Source of the DNA: Siphonodentalium dalli
Lineage: Eukaryota; Mollusca; Scaphopoda; Gadilida; Siphonodentaliidae
DNA length: 64,000 nucleotides
Direction: 5' to 3'
Assembly (NCBI GenBank): GCA_032622095.1
Contig: CP136068.1
Coordinates: 61,654,025 to 61,718,024 of the forward strand
The notes under the pieces were generated by a model. The model did no database searches and had not been told where the DNA came from. It was given only the letters and a program-made list of their open reading frames with translations. Shown here piece after piece: positions 53,001 to 64,000 of this stretch (positions are counted from its first letter, which is position 1; every line of letters begins with the position of its first letter). A program made the position numbers and the translations under genes.

Positions 53001-56000
53001 GGACTGTGAGGAACTCATATAAGAGTGGACAGGGAGGAACTAATATAAGAGTGGACAAGGATGAATTCATATAAGAGTGGACATGCAGCGACTCATATAA
53101 GAGTGGACAGGGAGGAACTCATATAAGAGTGGACAGACAGCAACTTATATAAGAGTGGACATGGATGAACTCGTATACTAGTGGCAGGCAGCAACTCATA
53201 TACTAGTGGACAGGGAGGAACTCATATAAGAGTGGACAGGCAGGAACTCATATAAGAGTGGACAGTCAGCAACTCATATAAGAGTGGACAGGGAGCAACT
53301 CATAAAAGAGTGGACAGGGAGCAACTCATAAAAGAGTGGACAGGGAGCAACTGATAAAAGATTGGACAGGGAGCAACTCTTATAAGAGTGGACAGGGAGC
53401 AACTCATATAAGAGTGGACACGCAGGAACTCATATAAGAGTGGACACGCAGGAACTCATATAAGAGTGGACAGGGAGGAACTCATATAAGAGTGGACAGG
53501 GAGGAACTCATATAAGAGTGGACAGAGAGGAACTCATATAAGAGTGGACAGGCAGGAACTCATATAAGAGTGAACAGGGAGGAACTCATATGCGAGTGGA
53601 CATGCAGGAACTCATATTAGAGTGGACAGTGAGGAACTCATATTAGAGTGGACAGGGAGGAACTCATATAAGATGGACAGGGAGGAACTCATATTAGAGT
53701 GGACAGGGAGGAACTCATAAGAGTGGACAGGGAGGAACTCATATAAGAGTGGACAGGGAGGAACTCATATAAGAGTGGACAGGGAGGAACTCATATAAGA
53801 GTGGACAGGGATGAACTCATATAAGAGTGGACAGGCAGGAACTCATATAAGAGTGGACAGGCTGGAACTCATATAAGAGTGGACAGGGAGGATCTCAAAT
53901 AAGAGTGGACAGGGAGGAACTCATATAAGAGTGGAAAGGGAGGAACTCATATAAGAGTGGACAGGGAGGAACTCATATAAGAGTGGGCAGGGAGGAACTC
54001 ATATTAGAGTGGACAGGGAGGAACTCATAAGAGTGGACAGGGAGGAACTCATATAAGAGTGGACAGGGAGGAACTCATATAAGAGTGGACAGGCTGGAAC
54101 TCTTATAAGAGTGGTCAGGGAGGATCTCAAATAAGAGTGGACAGGGAGGAACTCATATAACAGTGGACAGGGAAGAACTCATATAAGAGTGGACATGCAG
54201 GAATTCATATAAGAGTGGACAGGCTGGGACTCATATAATAGTGGACAGACAACAACTCATATAAGAGTGGAAAATGTGGAACTCATATAAGAGTGGAAAA
54301 TGTGGAACTCATATAAGAGTGGATAGACTGGAACTCATATAATAGTGGACAATGAGGAACTCATATAAGAGTGGACAATGAGGGACTCATATAAGAGTGG
54401 ACAATGAGGAACTCATATAAGAGTGGACAAGGAGGAACTCATATAAGAGTGGACAAGGAGTAATTCATATAAGAGTGGACAGTCAGCAACTCATATAAGA
54501 GTGGACAGGGAGGAACTCATATAAGAGTGGACAGACAGCAACTCATATAAGAGTGGACATGGATGAACTCATATACTAGTGGCAGGCAGCAACTCATATA
54601 CTAGTGGACAGGGAGGAACTCATATAAGAGTGGACAGGCAGGAACTCATATAATAGTGGACAGTCAGCAACTCATATTAGAGTGGACAGGGAGGAACTCA
54701 TAAGAGTGGACAGGGAGGAACTCATATAAGAGTGGACAGGGAGGAACTCATATAAGAGTGGACAGGCTGGAACTCATATAAGAGTGGACAGGGAGGATCT
54801 CAAATAAGAGTGGACAGGGAGGAACTCATATAACAGTGTGCAGGGAAGAACTCATATAAGAGTGGACATGCAGGAATTCATATAAGAGTGGACAGGCTGG
54901 GACTCATATAATAGTGGACAGGCAACAACTCATATAAGAGTGGACTGGGAGGAACTCATATAAGAGTGGACAATGAGGGACTCATATAAGAGTGGACAAT
55001 GAGGAACTCATATAAGAGTGGACTGTGAGGAACTCATATAAGAGTGGACAGGGAGGAACTAATATAAGAGTGGACAAGGATGAATTCATATAAGAGTGGA
55101 CATGCAGCGACTCATATAAGAGTGGACAGGGAGGAACTCATATAAGAGTGGACAGACAGCAACTTATATAAGAGTGGACATGGATGAACTCGTATACTAG
55201 TGGCAGGCAGCAACTCATATACTAGTGGACAGGGAGGAACTCATATAAGAGTGGACAGGCAGGAACTCATATAAGAGTGGACAGTCAGCAACTCATATAA
55301 GAGTGGACAGGGAGCAACTCATAAAAGAGTGGACAGGGAGCAACTCATAAAAGAGTGGACAGGGAGCAACTGATAAAAGATTGGACAGGGAGCAACTCTT
55401 ATAAGAGTGGACAGGGAGCAACTCATATAAGAGTGGACACGCAGGAACTCATATAAGAGTGGACACGCAGGAACTCATATAAGAGTGGACAGGGAGGAAC
55501 TCATATAAGAGTGGACAGGGAGGAACTCATATAAGAGTGGACAGAGAGGAACTCATATAAGAGTGGACAGGCAGGAACTCATATAAGAGTGAACAGGGAG
55601 GAACTCATATGCGAGTGGACATGCAGGAACTCATATTAGAGTGGACAGTGAGGAACTCATATTAGAGTGGACAGGGAGGAACTCATATAAGATGGACAGG
55701 GAGGAACTCATATTAGAGTGGACAGGGAGGAACTCATAAGAGTGGACAGGGAGGAACTCATATAAGAGTGGACAGGGAGGAACTCATATAAGAGTGGACA
55801 GGGAGGAACTCATATAAGAGTGGACAGGGAGGAACTCATATAAGAGTGGACAGGGAGGAACTCATATAAGAGTGAACAGAGAGGAACCCATATAAGAGTG
55901 GACAGGCAGGAACTCATATAAGAGTGTACAGTCAGGAACTCATATAAGAGTGGACAGGCAGGAACTCATATAGCAGTGTACAGGGAGGAACTCATAAGAG

Positions 56001-59000
56001 TTGACAGGGAGGAACTCATATAAGAGTGGACAGGGAAGAACTCATATAAGAGTGGACATGCAGGAATTCATATAAGAGTGGACAGGGAGGAACTCATAAG
56101 AGTGGACAGGGAGGAACTCATAAGAGTGGACAGGGAGGAACTCATAGGAGTGGACATGGAGGAACTCATAAGAGTGGACAGGCAGGAACTCATATAAGAG
56201 TGGACAGGCTGGAACTCATATACGAGCGGACAGGCTGGAACTCATAAACGAGTGGACAGGCAGCAACTCATATAATAGTGGACAGGGAGGAACTCATAAG
56301 AGAGGACAGGGAGGAACTAATATATGAGTGTACATGGAGGAACTAATATAAGAGTGGACAGGGAGGAACTCATATAAGAGTGGACAGGGAGGAACAAATA
56401 TAAGAGTGGACAGGGAGGAACTAATATAAGAGTGGACAGGGAGGAACTAATATAAGAGTGGAGAGGGAGGAACTCATATAAGAGTGGACAGGCTGGAATT
56501 CATAAGAGTGGACAGGCAGGAATTCATATAAGAGTGGACAGTCAGCAACTCATATAAGAGTGGACAGGGAGGAACTCATATAAGAGTGGACAGACAGCAA
56601 CTCATATAAGAGTGGACATGGATGAACTCATATACTAGTGGCAGGCAGCAACTCATATACTAGTGGACCGGGAGGAACTCATATAAGAGTGGAGAGGCAG
56701 GAACTCATATAAGAGTGGACAGTCAGCAACTCATATTAGAGTGGACAGGGAGGAACTCATAAGAGTGGACAGGGAGGAACTCATATAAGAGTGGACAGGG
56801 AGGAACTCATATAAGAGTGGACATGCTGGAACTCATATAAGAGTGGACAGGGAGGATCTCAAATAAGAGTGGACAGGGAGGAACTCATATAATAGTGGAC
56901 AGGCAGGAACTCATATAAGTGTGGACAGGGAGGAACTCAAAAGAGTGGACAGAGAGGAACTCATATAAGAGTGGACAGGCAGGAACTCATATAAGAGTGA
57001 ACAGGGAGGAACTCATATACGAGTGGACAGGGAGGAACTCAAAAGAGTGGACAGAGAGGAACTCATATAAGAGTGGACAGGCAGGAACTCATATAAGAGT
57101 GAACAGGGAGGAACTCATATACGAGTGGACAGGGAGGAACTCATATAAGAGTGGACATGCAGGAACTCATATTAGAGTGGACATGGAGGAATTCATATAA
57201 GTTGGACAGGGAGGAACTCATATTAGAGTGGACAGGGAGGAACTCATAAGAGTGGACAGGGAGGAACTCATATAAGAGTGGACAGGGGGGAACTCATATA
57301 AGAGTGGACAGGGAGCAAATCATATAAGAGTGGACAGGCAGGAACTCATATAAGAGTGGACAGGCAGGAACTCATATAAGTGTGGACAGGGAGGAACTCA
57401 AAAGAGTGGACAGAGAGGAACTCATATAAGAGTGGACAGGCAGGAACTCATATAAGAGTGAACAGGGAGGAACTCATATACGAGTGGACAGGGAGGAACT
57501 CATATAAGAGTGGACATGCAGGAACTCATATTAGAGTGGACATGGAGGAATTCATATAAGTTGGACAGGTAGGAACTCATATAAGAGTGGACAGGGAGGA
57601 ACTCATATTAGAGTGGACAGGCAGGAACTCATATAAGAGTGGACAGGCTGGAACTCATATAAGAGTGGACAGGGAGGAACTCATATAAGAGTGGACAGGC
57701 TGGAACTCTTATAAGAGTGGTCAGGGAGGATCTCAAATAAGAGTGGACAGGGAGGAACTCATATAACAGTGGACAGGGAAGAAGTCATATAAGAGTGGAC
57801 ATGCAGGAATTCATATAAGAGTGGACAGGCTGGGACTCATATAATAGTGGACAGACAACAACTCATATAAGAGTGGAAAATGTGGAACTCATATAAGAGT
57901 GGAAAATGTGGAACTCATATAAGAGTGGATAGACTGGAACTCATATAATAGTGGACAATGAGGAACTCATATAAGAGTGGACAATGAGGGACTCATATAA
58001 GAGTGGACAATGAGGAACTCATATAAGAGTGGACAAGGAGGAACTCATATAAGAGTGGACAAGGAGTAATTCATATAAGAGTGGACAGTCAGCAACTCAT
58101 ATAAGAGTGGACAGGGAGGAACTCATATAAGAGTGGACAGACAGCAACTCATATAAGAGTGGACATGGATGAACTCATATACTAGTGGCAGGCAGCAACT
58201 CATATACTAGTGGACAGGGAGGAACTCATATAAGAGTGGACAGGCAGGAACTCATATAATAGTGGACAGTCAGCAACTCATATTAGAGTGGACAGGGAGG
58301 AACTCATAAGAGTGGACAGGGAGGAACTCATATAAGAGTGGACAGGGAGGAACTCATATAAGAGTGGACAGGCTGGAACTCATATAAGAGTGGACAGGGA
58401 GGATCTTAAATAAGAGTGGACAGGGAGGAACTCATATAACAGTGTGCAGGGAAGAACTCATATAAGAGTGGACATGCAGGAATTCATATAAGAGTGGACA
58501 GGCTGGGACTCATATCATAGTGGACAGGCAACAACTCATATAAGAGTGGACTGGGAGGAACTCATATAAGAGTGGACAATGAGGACCTCATATAAGAGTG
58601 GACAATGAGGAACTCATATAAGAGTGGACTGTGAGGAACTCATATAAGAGTGGACAGGGAGGAACTAATATAAGAGTGGACAAGGATGAATTCATATAAG
58701 AGTGGACATGCAGCGACTCATATAAGAGTGGACAGGGAGGAACTCATATAAGAGTGGACAGACAGCAACTTATATAAGAGTGGACATGGATGAACTCGTA
58801 TACTAGTGGCAGGCAGCAACTCATATACTAGTGGACAGGGAGGAACTCATATAAGAGTGGACAGGCAGGAACTCATATAAGAGTGGACAGTCAGCAACTC
58901 ATATAAGAGTGGACAGGGAGCAACTCATAAAAGAGTGGACAGGGAGCAACTCATAAAAGAGTGGACAGGGAGCAACTGATAAAAGAGTGGACAGGGAGCA

Positions 59001-62000
59001 ACTCTTATAAGAGTGGACAGGGAGCAACTCATATAAGAGTGGACACGCAGGAACTCATATAAGAGTGGACACGCAGGAACTCATATAAGAGTGGACAGGG
59101 AGGAACTCATATAAGAGTGGACAGGGAGGAACTCATATAAGAGTGGACAGAGAGGAACTCATATAAGAGTGGACAGGCAGGAACTCATATAAGAGTGAAC
59201 AGGGAGGAACTCATATGCGAGTGGACATGCAGGAACTCATATTAGAGTGGACAGTGAGGAACTCATATTAGAGTGGACAGGGAGGAACTCATATAAGATG
59301 GACAGGGAGGAACTCATATTAGAGTGGACAGGGAGGAACTCATAAGAGTGGACAGGGAGGAACTCATATAAGAGTGGACAGGGAGGAACTCATATAAGAG
59401 TGGACAGGGAGGAACTCATATAAGAGTGGACAGGGAGGAACTCATATAAGAGTGGACAGGGAGGAACTCATATAAGAGTGGACAGGGAGGAACTCATATA
59501 AGAGTGAACAGGGAGGAACCCATATAAGAGTGGACAGGCAGGAACTCATATAAGAGTGTACAGTCAGGAACTCATATAAGAGTGGACAGGCAGGAACTCA
59601 TATAGCAGTGTACAGGGAGGAACTCATAAGAGTTGACAGGGAGGAACTCATATAAGAGTGGACAGGGAAGAACTCATATAAGAGTGGACATGCAGGAATT
59701 CATATAAGAGTGGACAGGGAGGAACTCATAAGAGTGGACAGGGAGGAACTCATAAGAGTGGACAGGGAGGAACTCATAAGAGTGGACATGGAGGAACTCA
59801 TAAGAGTGGACAGGCAGGAACTCATATAAGAGTGGACAGGCTGGAACTCATATACGAGCGGACAGGCTGGAACTCATAAACGAGTGGACAGGCAGCAACT
59901 CATATAATAGTGGACAGGGAGGAACTCATAAGAGAGGACAGGGAGGAACTAATATATGAGTGTACATGGAGGAACTAATATAAGAGTGGACAGGGAGGAA
60001 CTCATATAAGAGTGGACAGGGAGGAACAAATATAAGAGTGGACAGGGAGGAACTAATATAAGAGTGGACAGGGAGGAACTAATATAAGAGTGTAGAGGGA
60101 GGAACTCATATAAGAGTGGACAGGCTGGAATTCATAAGAGTGGACAGGCAGGAATTCATATAAGAGTGGACAGTCAGCAACTCATATAAGAGTGGACAGG
60201 GAGGAACTCATATAAGAGTGGACAGACAGCAACTCATATAAGAGTGGACATGGATGAACTCATATACTAGTGGCAGGCAGCAACTCATATACTAGTGGAC
60301 CGGGAGGAACTCATATAAGAGTGGAGAGGCAGGAACTCATATAAGAGTGGACAGTCAGCAACTCATATTAGAGTGGACAGGGAGGAACTCATAAGAGTGG
60401 ACAGGGAGGAACTCATATAAGAGTGGACAGGGAGGAACTCATATAAGAGTGGACATGCTGGAACTCATATAAGAGTGGACAGGGAGGATCTCAAATAAGA
60501 GTGGACAGGGAGGAACTCATATAATAGTGGACAGGCAGGAACTCATATAAGTGTGGACAGGGAGGAACTCAAAAGAGTGGACAGAGAGGAACTCATATAA
60601 GAGTGGACAGGCAGGAACTCATATAAGAGTGAACAGGGAGGAACTCATATACGAGTGGACAGGGAGGAACTCAAAAGAGTGGACAGAGAGGAACTCATAT
60701 AAGAGTGGACAGGCAGGAACTCATATAAGAGTGAACAGGGAGGAACTCATATACGAGTGGACAGGGAGGAACTCATATAAGAGTGGACATGCAGGAACTC
60801 ATATTAGAGTGGACATGGAGGAATTCATATAAGTTGGACAGGGAGGAACTCATATTAGAGTGGACAGGGAGGAACTCATAAGAGTGGACAGGGAGGAACT
60901 CATATAAGAGTGGACAGGGGGGAACTCATATAAGAGTGGACAGGGAGCAAATCATATAAGAGTGGACAGGCAGGAACTCATATAAGAGTGGACAGGCAGG
61001 AACTCATATAAGTGTGGACAGGGAGGAACTCAAAAGAGTGGACAGAGAGGAACTCATATAAGAGTGGACAGGCAGGAACTCATATAAGAGTGAACAGGGA
61101 GGAACTCATATACGAGTGGACAGGGAGGAACTCATATAAGAGTGGACATGCAGGAACTCATATTAGAGTGGACATGGAGGAATTCATATAAGTTGGACAG
61201 GGAGGAACTCATATTAGAGTGGACAGGGAGGAACTCATAAGAGTGGACACGGAGGAACTCATATAAGAGTGGACAGGGGGGAATTCATATAAGAGTGGAC
61301 AGGCAGGAACTCATATAAGAGTGGACAGGCTGGAACTCATATAAGAGTGGACAGGGAGGATCTCAAATAAGAGTGGACAGGGAGGAACTCATATAAGAGT
61401 GGAAAGGGAGGAACTCATATAAGAGTGGACAGGGAGGAACTCATATAAGAGTGGGCAGGGAGGAACTCATATTAGAGTGGACAGGGAGGAACTCATAAGA
61501 GTGGACAGGGAGGAACTCATATAAGAGTGGACAGGGAGGAACTCATATAAGAGTGGACAGGCTGGAACTCTTATAAGAGTGGTCAGGGAGGATCTCAAAT
61601 AAGAGTGGACAGGGAGGAACTCATATAACAGTGTACAGGGAAGAACTCATATAAGAGTGGACATGCAGGAATTCATATAAGAGTGGACAGGCTGGGACTC
61701 ATATAATAGTGGACAGACAACAACTCATATAAGAGTGGAAAATGTGGAACTCATATAAGAGTGGAAAATGTGGAACTCATATAAGAGTGGATAGACTGGA
61801 ACTCATATAATAGTGGACAATGAGGAACTCATATAAGAGTGGACAATGAGGGACTCATATAAGAGTGGACAATGAGGAACTCATATAAGAGTGGACAAGG
61901 AGGAACTCATATAAGAGTGGACAAGGAGTAATTCATATAAGAGTGGACAGTCACAAACTCATAAAAGAGTGGACAGGGAGGAACTCATATAAGAGTGGAC

Positions 62001-64000
62001 AGACAGCAACTCATATAAGAGTGGACATGGATGAACTCATATACTAGTGGCAGGCAGCAACTCATATACTAGTGGACAGGGAGGAACTCATATAAGAGTG
62101 GACAGGCAGGAACTCATATAATAGTGGACAGTCAGCAACTCATATTAGAGTGGACAGGGAGGAACTCATAAGAGTGGACAGGGAGGAACTCATATAAGAG
62201 TGGACAGGGAGGAACTCATATAAGAGTGGACAGGCTGGAACTCATATAAGAGTGGACAGGGAGGATCTCAAATAAGAGTGGACAGGGAGGAACTCATATA
62301 ACAGTGTGCAGGGAAGAACTCATATAAGAGTGGACATGCAGGAATTCATATAAGAGTGGACAGGCTGGGACTCATATAATAGTGGACAGGCAACAACTCA
62401 TATAAGAGTGGACTGGGAGGAACTCATATAAGAGTGGACAATGAGGGACTCATATAAGAGTGGACAATGAGGAACTCATATAAGAGTGGACTGTGAGGAA
62501 CTCATATAAGAGTGGACAGGGAGGAACTAATATAAGAGTGGACAAGGATGAATTCATATAAGAGTGGACATGCAGCGACTCAAATAAGAGTGGACAGGGA
62601 GGAACTCATATAAGAGTGGACAGACAGCAACTTATATAAGAGTGGACATGGATGAACTCGTATACTAGTGGCAGGCAGCAACTCATATACTAGTGGACAG
62701 GGAGGAACTCATATAAGAGTGGACAGGCAGGAACTCATATAAGAGTGGACAGTCAGCAACTCATATAAGAGTGGACAGGGAGCAACTCATAAAAGAGTGG
62801 ACAGGGAGCAACTCATAAAAGAGTGGACAGGGAGCAACTGATAAAAGAGTGGACAGGGAGCAACTCATATAAGAGTGGACAGGGAGCAACTCATATAAGA
62901 GTGGACACGCAGGAACTCATATAAGAGTGGACACGCAGGAACTCATATAAGAGTGGACAGGGAGGAACTCATATAAGAGTGGACAGGGAGGAACTCATAT
63001 AAGAGTGGACAGAGAGGAACTCATATAAGAGTGGACAGGCAGGAACTCATATAAGAGTGAACAGGGAGGAACTCATATGCGAGTGGACATGCAGGAACTC
63101 ATATTAGAGTGGACAGTGAGGAACTCATATTAGAGTGGACAGGGAGGAACTCATATAAGATGGACAGGGAGGAACTCATATTAGAGTGGACAGGGAGGAA
63201 CTCATAAGAGTGGACAGGGAGGAACTCATATAAGAGTGGACAGGGAGGAACTCATATAAGAGTGGACAGGGAGGAACTCATATAAGAGTGGACAGGGAGG
63301 AACTCATATAAGAGTGGACAGGGAGGAACTCATATAAGAGTGGACAGGGAGGAACTCATATAAGAGTGAACAGGGAGGAACCCATATAAGAGTGGACAGG
63401 CAGGAACTCATATAAGAGTGTACAGTCAGGAACTCATATAAGAGTGGACAGGCAGGAACTCATATAGCAGTGTACAGGGAGGAACTCATAAGAGTTGACA
63501 GGGAGGAACTCATATAAGAGTGGACAGGGAAGAACTCATATAAGAGTGGACATGCAGGAATTCATATAAGAGTGGACAGGGAGGAACTCATAAGAGTGGA
63601 CAGGGAGGAACTCATAAGAGTGGACAGGGAGGAACTCATAAGAGTGGACACGGAGGAACTCATAAGAGTGGACAGGCAGGAACTCATATAAGAGTGGACA
63701 GGCTGGAACTCATATACGAGCGGACAGGCTGGAACTCATAAACGAGTGGACAGGCAGCAACTCATATAATAGTGGACAGGGAGGAACTCATAAGAGAGGA
63801 CAGGGAGGAACTAATATATGAGTGTACATGGAGGAACTAATATAAGAGTGGACAGGGAGGAACTCATATAAGAGTGGACAGGGAGGAACTAATATAAGAG
63901 TGGACAGGGAGGATCTAATATAAGAGTGGACAGGGAGGAACTAATATAAGAGTGGAGAGGGAGGAACTCATATAAGAGTGGACAGGCTGGAATTCATAAG
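53001..64000 (+). repeat. Higher-order repeat, 3,606 to 3,862-bp period
   Basis: GGACTGTGAGG anchors lie at 53001, 55020, 58626 and 62488, giving spacings of 2,019, 3,606 and 3,862 bp. The block around 56461 recurs at 60093 (3,632 bp), and the window ends in the phase of about 60138 (3,862 bp). The longer units contain an additional 1.2-1.5-kb section (from about 56900 and 60530) that the 2,019-bp unit lacks. Plus-strand frames at 56919-57200 and 60551-60832 are satellite translations. Confidence 0.83.
56924..57127 (+). repeat. 102-bp four-monomer local duplication
   Basis: Two adjacent 102-bp copies (starts 56924 and 57026), each of three 26-bp monomers and one 24-bp AACTCAAAAGAG monomer. 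Because 102 is divisible by three, the reading frame is kept and gives a spurious 34-residue peptide repeat. The same pair occurs 3,632 bp downstream (about 60556-60759), so the duplication predates the last HOR expansion. Confidence 0.85.

Larger units (their letters stand above)
33107..64000 (+). repeat. 26-bp satellite array, right block
   Basis: Same monomer, orientation and variant classes as the array at 1-30153, resuming directly after the inserted element and running to the window edge. The monomer order just right of the element (GGAACTC, GGAAGGAACTC, GTCAGCAACTC, then several GAGCAACTCATAAAAG units) continues the order that precedes it, so both sides are one array split by an insertion. 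No unique sequence or gene is visible in the block. Confidence 0.98.

Noticed and set aside
56919-60832. Plus-strand 93-codon frames repeated at 56919 and 60551, and a similar one at 42291
   Set aside because: Same cause: in-frame satellite, kept open by a 102-bp tetramer or, at 42291, by probable sequence errors.
1-64000. CRISPR array
   Set aside because: Monomers are contiguous with no unique spacers, and the sequence is clearly eukaryotic satellite.
1-64000. Telomeric repeat or strong G-quadruplex array
   Set aside because: No TTAGGG-type repeat. Each monomer has only two or three short G runs, with a gap of about 15 bases before the next, so a stable quadruplex is unlikely.

Overview
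This window is almost entirely tandem satellite DNA from a eukaryote, with one palindromic mobile element inside it. I find no gene I can support. The organism cannot be named from the sequence. The (GA)n, (GACA)n, (TA)n and poly-C microsatellites, a multi-kilobase higher-order satellite and MITE-like hairpin elements suggest an animal genome, perhaps an invertebrate, assembled from long reads; this is inference.

Layout: (1) 1-30153 is an uninterrupted array of a roughly 26-bp monomer whose core reads GGACAGGGAGGAACTCATA and which joins the next monomer through TATAAGAGTG. The plus strand is about 73% purine and about 46% GC in the consensus. Common variants are 24 bp, lacking a dinucleotide. 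(2) 30154-33106 is a 2,953-bp insertion with perfectly matching termini (ACGGTGGCTGATTTGCGACA inward on both ends) and an imperfect 8-bp target duplication. Its arms carry subterminal arrays of the palindrome TCGAGATCTCGA. A nested MITE-like hairpin lies in the left arm only, and complementary CT/GA microsatellites occupy both arms. Two further hairpins fill the centre. (3) 33107-64000 is the same satellite in the same orientation.

The satellite is organised into several higher-order repeats (HORs) of different lengths, recognised by shared private monomer variants: about 1,366, 3,411, 6,545, 1,915, 1,707, 1,955 and 2,980 bp on the left, and 714, 1,754, 2,066/2,545 and 3,606-3,862 bp on the right. 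Long blocks are nearly identical, so amplification was recent and repeated. Two places deserve suspicion as assembly or mutation seams: a cluster of single-base indels at 42370-42980, and an out-of-phase duplication junction at 48626/48627.

The most interesting object is the palindromic element. It looks like a foldback-type non-autonomous DNA transposon, with no transposase in the window. It is itself a nest of hairpins, one of which has a core resembling a degenerate hammerhead ribozyme. Because the HOR context gives the empty site, the target duplication can be read despite the repetitive flanks. All short open reading frames are explained by satellite periodicity, microsatellites or palindromes, and I annotate none as coding.
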